A stretch of 64,000 nucleotides of DNA from Bradyrhizobium sp. MOS002 (GTDB lineage Bacteria; Pseudomonadota; Alphaproteobacteria; Rhizobiales; Xanthobacteraceae), in contig NZ_PYFX01000016.1 of the NCBI RefSeq assembly GCF_003020115.1, forward strand, positions 1 through 64,000, given 5' to 3'. Below are positions 60,131-64,000 of the stretch, piece by piece. The notes beneath the pieces were generated by a model. That model saw only the letters and a list, made by a program, of their open reading frames with translations. It was not told where the DNA came from and did no database searches. The position numbers were made by a program, and so were the translations under genes. Every line of letters starts with the position of its first letter. The first letter of the stretch is position 1.

Positions 60131-60211
60131 CGTCATTGCGAGCGTAGCGAAGCAATCCAGCAATGCATCCGCGGTGGGATTCTGGATTGCTTCGCTGCGC
60201 TCGCAATGACG
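60131..60211. repeat. Palindromic intergenic element, family B (copy 2)
   Basis: Begins CGTCATTGCGAGCGTAGCGA with AGCAATCCAG and ends TCTGGATTGCTTCGCTGCGC and TCGCAATGACG. Its arms match those of 42237-42323. It lies between two leftward genes. Confidence 0.85.
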
Positions 60212-60231
60212 GGATTGCGGCAGCGTGTTGC

Positions 60232-61437
60232 CTACCCCACCGCCCCCTGCGACCGCAGCTGCTTGATCGCGGCCTCGTCGTATCCCGCGCCACGCAAAAT
60301 CTCGTCACTGTGCTCGCCGACGCCGGGCGGCTTGCGCGGCTGCACTTTCTTGGCGCCGTCGATCCAGATCGGGCTGGAGATGGTGAGCATGGTGTCGTTC
60401 TCGAACGGCACCAGAACCTCGTTGTCGAGCATCTGCTTGTCGTTCGGGATGTCGTCCAGGATGCCGACGATGCCGAACACCAGCCCGTTGCCGTCGAGGA
60501 TCTTGCGCCATTCGGCGAGATCCCTGGTCGCAAAGGTCTCGTCAAAGATCTTGATCAGCTCGACCGAGCGGGCGTGGCGGTCGGGCTTGGTGGCGAAGCG
60601 CGGATCGGTGATGAGGTCTTCGCGGCCCAGGCACTTGGCCAGCGTCGGAAACTGCTTCTCCTCGCTCAGCAGCGACAGGATCAGCCAGCGGCCGTCCTTG
60701 CACTGGTAGTGGTTGGCGACAGCGTTCAACGCGCGTTCGCGCGGCCGCCGCTCGGCGAACTTGGCGCCGCAGAGCTTTGCCTGCGCCAGCACGCTCGCCG
60801 CCCACACGCCGTTCGCCATCAGGTTGGAGGCGACATGCGAGCCCTTGCCGGTCTTTTCGCGCTGGTATAGCGCGGTGACGATGGCGCCGTAGAATGCCAT
60901 GGCGCAGGGATGGTCGCCCATGCCGGCGACCGAGCGGGCCGGCGTCGTGTCGGTATCGGCCCGGACGAGATCCATCAGGCCGGAGCGCGCCCAATAGGCG
61001 TTGCTGTCGAAGCCGGGCTTGTTGGCCTCTTCGCCCTTTTCGCCATAGCCGGTGAAGGAGGCGTAGATCAGGCGATCATTGAGATGGGCGAGGTGATCAT
61101 AGGTGATGCCGAGCTTGGCGCGCACCGGCGGCGGCATGTTGGTGATGAAGACGTCGGCCTCTTCCACGAGCTTGTAGAGTACGGCCTGCGCTTCCGGCTT
61201 GGAGAGATCGAGCGCGATGCTCTTCTTGTTGCGGGCCTCAAGCAGCCAGGCGAAATTGTGCTCGCTGGTCGGATAGCCCGGAATGTTGGGCAGATTGCGG
61301 TAGGGATCGCCGGCGCCGGGCGGTTCGATCTTGACGACATCGGCGCCGAAATCCGACAGCACGGTCGCGGCCGCTGGCGCTGCGATGAAGCTTGCGCAAT
61401 CCAGCACCTTGAGCCCTGCAAAAATGCCCTTTTCCAT
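60232..61437 (-). CDS. CaiB/BaiF family (class III) CoA transferase
   Basis: A 401-residue class III CoA transferase. FAGLKVLDCASFIAAPAAAT and GADVVKIEPPGAGDPYR are the N-terminal marks, SIALDLSKPEAQ follows, and the catalytic Asp lies in the MDLV region near 160. It moves CoA between organic acids such as formate, oxalate or carnitine derivatives; the acid is not known. The ATG at 61437 has AGGGAG eleven bases upstream. A repeat element separates it from the downstream glutathione transferase gene. Confidence 0.88.
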   Translation of the reverse strand: MEKGIFAGLKVLDCASFIAAPAAATVLSDFGADVVKIEPPGAGDPYRNLPNIPGYPTSEHNFAWLLEARNKKSIALDLSKPEAQAVLYKLVEEADVFITNMPPPVRAKLGITYDHLAHLNDRLIYASFTGYGEKGEEANKPGFDSNAYWARSGLMDLVRADTDTTPARSVAGMGDHPCAMAFYGAIVTALYQREKTGKGSHVASNLMANGVWAASVLAQAKLCGAKFAERRPRERALNAVANHYQCKDGRWLILSLLSEEKQFPTLAKCLGREDLITDPRFATKPDRHARSVELIKIFDETFATRDLAEWRKILDGNGLVFGIVGILDDIPNDKQMLDNEVLVPFENDTMLTISSPIWIDGAKKVQPRKPPGVGEHSDEILRGAGYDEAAIKQLRSQGAVG

Positions 61438-61551
61438 CGCGGCGTTGCTCCCTCGCTCGTGTTGTTTCCCGCGCGCTGGAATTGGCGAGGGCCACGTCAC
61501 GGGCAGCATTAGACCGATGTTTCGGCGGGATGCAACGCTCCTCGCCGCGCC

Positions 61552-64000
61552 TCACTCATCCCCTGCGAGCAGGGCAGCGTTGCCACCGGCTGCTGCGGTG
61601 TTGATCGTCACGGTCTGCTCGGTCGCGAAGCGCGCGAGGTAGTGCGGGCCGCCGGCTTTCGGGCCGGTTCCGGACAGGCCATGGCCGCCGAACGGCTGTA
61701 CGCCGACCACGGCGCCGATCATGTTGCGGCTGACGTAGATGTTGCCGATCTGGACGCGGTCGACGATCGCCTCGATGGTATCGTCGATGCGGGAATGGAT
61801 GCCGAGCGTCAGCCCGTAGCCGGTGCGCTCGATGGCTTGCAGGACGCGTTCGAGATTTTCGGCAGGGTAGCGTACGACGTGGAGGATCGGGCCGAACACC
61901 TCCTCGGTCAGCTGGCCGGCATCCTTGAGTTCGAAGATGTGCGGGGCCACGAAGCAGCCCTCCGGCGCGGTGCCGGCAAAGTGCAGCCGCGCCTCTCTCT
62001 TCATGCGTGCGATGTGCGCATCGAGGCGCTGCTTGGCCTCGATATCGATCACCGGCCCGATATGGGTCGCGACGTCGCTTGCGTCGCCGATCTTCAACTC
62101 GCGCGCGGCGCCCGCGATCATCTCGATCATCCGGTCGGCGACGTCCTCCTGCACGAACAGCAGCCGCAGCGCCGAGCAGCGCTGGCCGGCGGAACGAAAC
62201 GCCGAGGTGACGACATCGTCCGCGACCTGCTCGGGCAGCGCGGTCGCATCCGCGATCATGGTGTTGATGCCGCCGGTCTCCGCGATCAGCGGCACGATCG
62301 GCCCGTCCTTGGCCGCCAACGCCCGGTTGATGCTGCGCGCGACCTCGGTCGATCCGGTGAAGACGATTCCGGCGATATCGGGGTGCGCGGCCAGCGCGGC
62401 GCCGACGCGGCCGTCGCCGGTGACGAGGTGCAGCGCGCTTATGGGAATGCCGGCCTCGTGCAGCAGCCGCACCGCCTCGACCGCGACGCGCGGGGTCTGC
62501 TCCGCGGGCTTGGCCACCACGCTGTTGCCGGCCATCAGAGCTGCGGTGACCTGGCCGAGGAAGATCGCCAGCGGAAAATTCCAGGGCGAGATCGCGACGA
62601 AGACGCCGCGGCCGCGCATGACCAGCGCATTGCTCTCGCCGGTCGGGCCCGGCATCGCCACATCGTTGCCGAACAGCTTGCGGCCCTGCGCGGCATAATA
62701 GCGGCAGAAGTCGGCGGCCTCGCGCAGCTCCGACAGCGCATCGTCGAGCGTCTTGCCGCCCTCGCGTTTCAGCAGCGCGATGAAATGGGGCGCGCGGTTC
62801 TCCAGAAGATGCGCGGCCTGCTCCAGCGCCGCCGCGCGCGTGGCTGCGGGCGTCCGGCTCCAGGCCGCAAAGCCCGCGCGCGCCGCAGCCACTGCCGCAT
62901 TGGCCTGATCCGGCGTTGCCTCAGTGACAGGCTTGAGGTCGGCCGTCTCGGCCTTGACCTCCGTCAGCAGCCGGTCGAGCGCGGCGCGCGCGCCGAACTC
63001 GACCCCGCGCGAATTGCGCCGCTCCGGCGCGAACAGATCGCCCGGCAGCGGAATTTTGGGATGGGCCGCCTGCTGCGGCCGGACGATGGCGTCCGCCGGA
63101 CGTTGCAACAACGCCGTAACCGGCACACGATAATCGGACGCCTGCGCCACGAAGGAGGAGTTGGCGCCGTTCTCCAACAGTCGCCGCACCAGATAGGCGA
63201 GCAGGTCGCGATGGCTGCCGACCGGGGCGTAGGTGCGGTAGGCGATCTCGGGATGATCCTTGGCGAGCTGCTCGTAGAGCGCCTCGCCCATGCCATGCAG
63301 GCGCTGGAATTCGAAGCCGCCATGCGCACCGGCAAGCTCCAGCACTGTCGCGACGCTCAGCGCGTTGTGGGTGGCGAATTGCGGGAAAATGCGCGGCCGC
63401 AGACTCAACAGCTTTTGCGCGCACGCAACGTAGTTCAAATCCGTCATCGCCTTGCGGGTGAACACGGGGTAGCCGTCGAGCCCGCGCTCCTGCGCGCGCT
63501 TGATCTCGGTGTCCCAATAGGCGCCCTTGACCAGCCGCACCATCAGTCTGCGGTCATGCGCGCGGGCGAGCGCATCGACATAGTCGATCACGTCGCCGGC
63601 GCGCTTCTGATAGGCCTGGATCGCGAGGCCAAATCCGTCCCAGCCGGCGAGCGAGGGATCGGCAAGCGTTGCCGCGATCACATCGAGCGACAATTCCAGC
63701 CGGTCGGCTTCCTCGGCATCGACGGTGAAGTTGAGATCGTGGGCCTTGGCGCGCTGCGCCAGGTCCAGCAATTGCGGCACCAGTTCGCTCATCACACGGT
63801 CGCGGCTGATCGCCTCGAAGCGCGGATGCAGCGCCGAGAGCTTGACGGAGATGCCGGGCCGGTCGGGCAGGGGATGGTTGCCGGCCGCCTTGCCGATGGT
63901 CTCGATGGCACTGGCATAGGCGTCGAAATAGCGCCTGGCGTCAGTGGCCGTGCGCGCGCCTTCGCCGAGCATGTCGAATGAATAGCGCGGCCGCTCGCCG
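61552..64000 (-). CDS. putA: Bifunctional proline dehydrogenase / glutamate-semialdehyde dehydrogenase (partial)
   Basis: The C-terminal 816 or so residues of PutA; the gene runs off the right edge. The proline dehydrogenase barrel is seen from GISVKLSALHPRF through LMVRLVKGAYWD and PQFATHNALS to the FAD-binding SHRDLLAYLVRRLLEN. The aldehyde dehydrogenase part follows, with PWNFPLAIFLGQ, AETGG (catalytic Glu) and AGQRCSALR (catalytic Cys). Its C-terminus ends soon after GGHGLSGTGPKAGG, as in the minimal, roughly 1000-residue PutA of Bradyrhizobium japonicum, which lacks the DNA-binding and extra C-terminal domains. About 190 residues are therefore missing. It oxidises proline to glutamate, passing the intermediate through an internal tunnel. 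Confidence 0.95.
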   Translation of the reverse strand, partial: GERPRYSFDMLGEGARTATDARRYFDAYASAIETIGKAAGNHPLPDRPGISVKLSALHPRFEAISRDRVMSELVPQLLDLAQRAKAHDLNFTVDAEEADRLELSLDVIAATLADPSLAGWDGFGLAIQAYQKRAGDVIDYVDALARAHDRRLMVRLVKGAYWDTEIKRAQERGLDGYPVFTRKAMTDLNYVACAQKLLSLRPRIFPQFATHNALSVATVLELAGAHGGFEFQRLHGMGEALYEQLAKDHPEIAYRTYAPVGSHRDLLAYLVRRLLENGANSSFVAQASDYRVPVTALLQRPADAIVRPQQAAHPKIPLPGDLFAPERRNSRGVEFGARAALDRLLTEVKAETADLKPVTEATPDQANAAVAAARAGFAAWSRTPAATRAAALEQAAHLLENRAPHFIALLKREGGKTLDDALSELREAADFCRYYAAQGRKLFGNDVAMPGPTGESNALVMRGRGVFVAISPWNFPLAIFLGQVTAALMAGNSVVAKPAEQTPRVAVEAVRLLHEAGIPISALHLVTGDGRVGAALAAHPDIAGIVFTGSTEVARSINRALAAKDGPIVPLIAETGGINTMIADATALPEQVADDVVTSAFRSAGQRCSALRLLFVQEDVADRMIEMIAGAARELKIGDASDVATHIGPVIDIEAKQRLDAHIARMKREARLHFAGTAPEGCFVAPHIFELKDAGQLTEEVFGPILHVVRYPAENLERVLQAIERTGYGLTLGIHSRIDDTIEAIVDRVQIGNIYVSRNMIGAVVGVQPFGGHGLSGTGPKAGGPHYLARFATEQTVTINTAAAGGNAALLAGDE

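Noticed and set aside
61642..63981. Plus-strand frame of nearly 780 codons opposite putA
   Set aside because: The minus strand carries every catalytic residue of PutA; the plus frame has no domain and is an antisense shadow.

Overview
The window looks like a chromosomal segment from a Bradyrhizobium-type alphaproteobacterium (Nitrobacteraceae). Supporting signs are high-GC coding sequence, a minimal proline-utilisation enzyme (PutA), a single-chain acyl-CoA carboxylase of the type known from Rhodopseudomonas palustris, an RpoH sigma factor beside an RluA-family pseudouridine synthase, and many Gly/Ala-rich exported proteins. The assignment comes from reading proteins, not from a database search.

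Layout. Bases 1 to about 10,330 are the right-hand part of an integrative, phage-like element whose left end lies outside the window. Nearly all its genes read leftward: a tyrosine integrase, a small unknown gene, an AlpA/excisionase-like HTH protein, two small proteins (one a zinc ribbon), a possible single-stranded-DNA-binding protein, a very large fusion of 3'-5' exonuclease, family A DNA polymerase, CHC2 zinc finger and Toprim primase, and a primase-associated helicase. A cluster of 7-9 bp repeats that could be an origin or operator follows, then a small Cys/His protein, then a rightward serine resolvase. No capsid, tail or conjugation genes are visible.

From 10.3 kb on the DNA reads as ordinary chromosome: rpoH, a pseudouridine synthase and a tRNA-Glu(CTC). 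Directly after the tRNA sits a one-gene islet (a phospholipase-D-like protein) bounded by an imperfect 13-bp copy of the tRNA 3' end. Then come exported alpha/beta hydrolases, an N-acyl-D-amino-acid deacylase with a CobW-type GTPase, a pair of unknown CxxC proteins, a chemoreceptor, a racemase-fold protein without its cysteines, the single-chain acyl-CoA carboxylase and an AcoR-like sigma-54 activator (17.6-29.2 kb).

From 29.4 to 42.2 kb there are a flavin monooxygenase/reductase pair, a DgoK-DgoA galactonate branch, a pyruvate oxidase, a double-hotdog thioesterase, an amidase beside a cyanuric-acid/barbiturate-type ring hydrolase, and tex. From 42.4 to 48.1 kb there are a Gly/His-rich exported protein, an OmpR-type two-component pair, a protease-like protein without its catalytic residues coupled to a LuxR-type HTH protein, a TAT-exported VOC protein and a DapA-family aldolase. 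From 48.2 to 64 kb there are an orphan molybdenum-hydroxylase large subunit, an acyl-CoA dehydrogenase pair with an enoyl-CoA hydratase, a lemA-TPM operon, a c-type haem protein, a glutathione transferase, a CoA transferase, and putA running off the right edge.

Gaps between genes carry at least five families of 80-150 bp palindromic repeat elements, each present two or three times in these 64 kb and often in opposite orientations. The most distinctive finding is the self-contained replication module of the left element; the tRNA-bounded islet and the protease-like/LuxR pair are secondary candidates.
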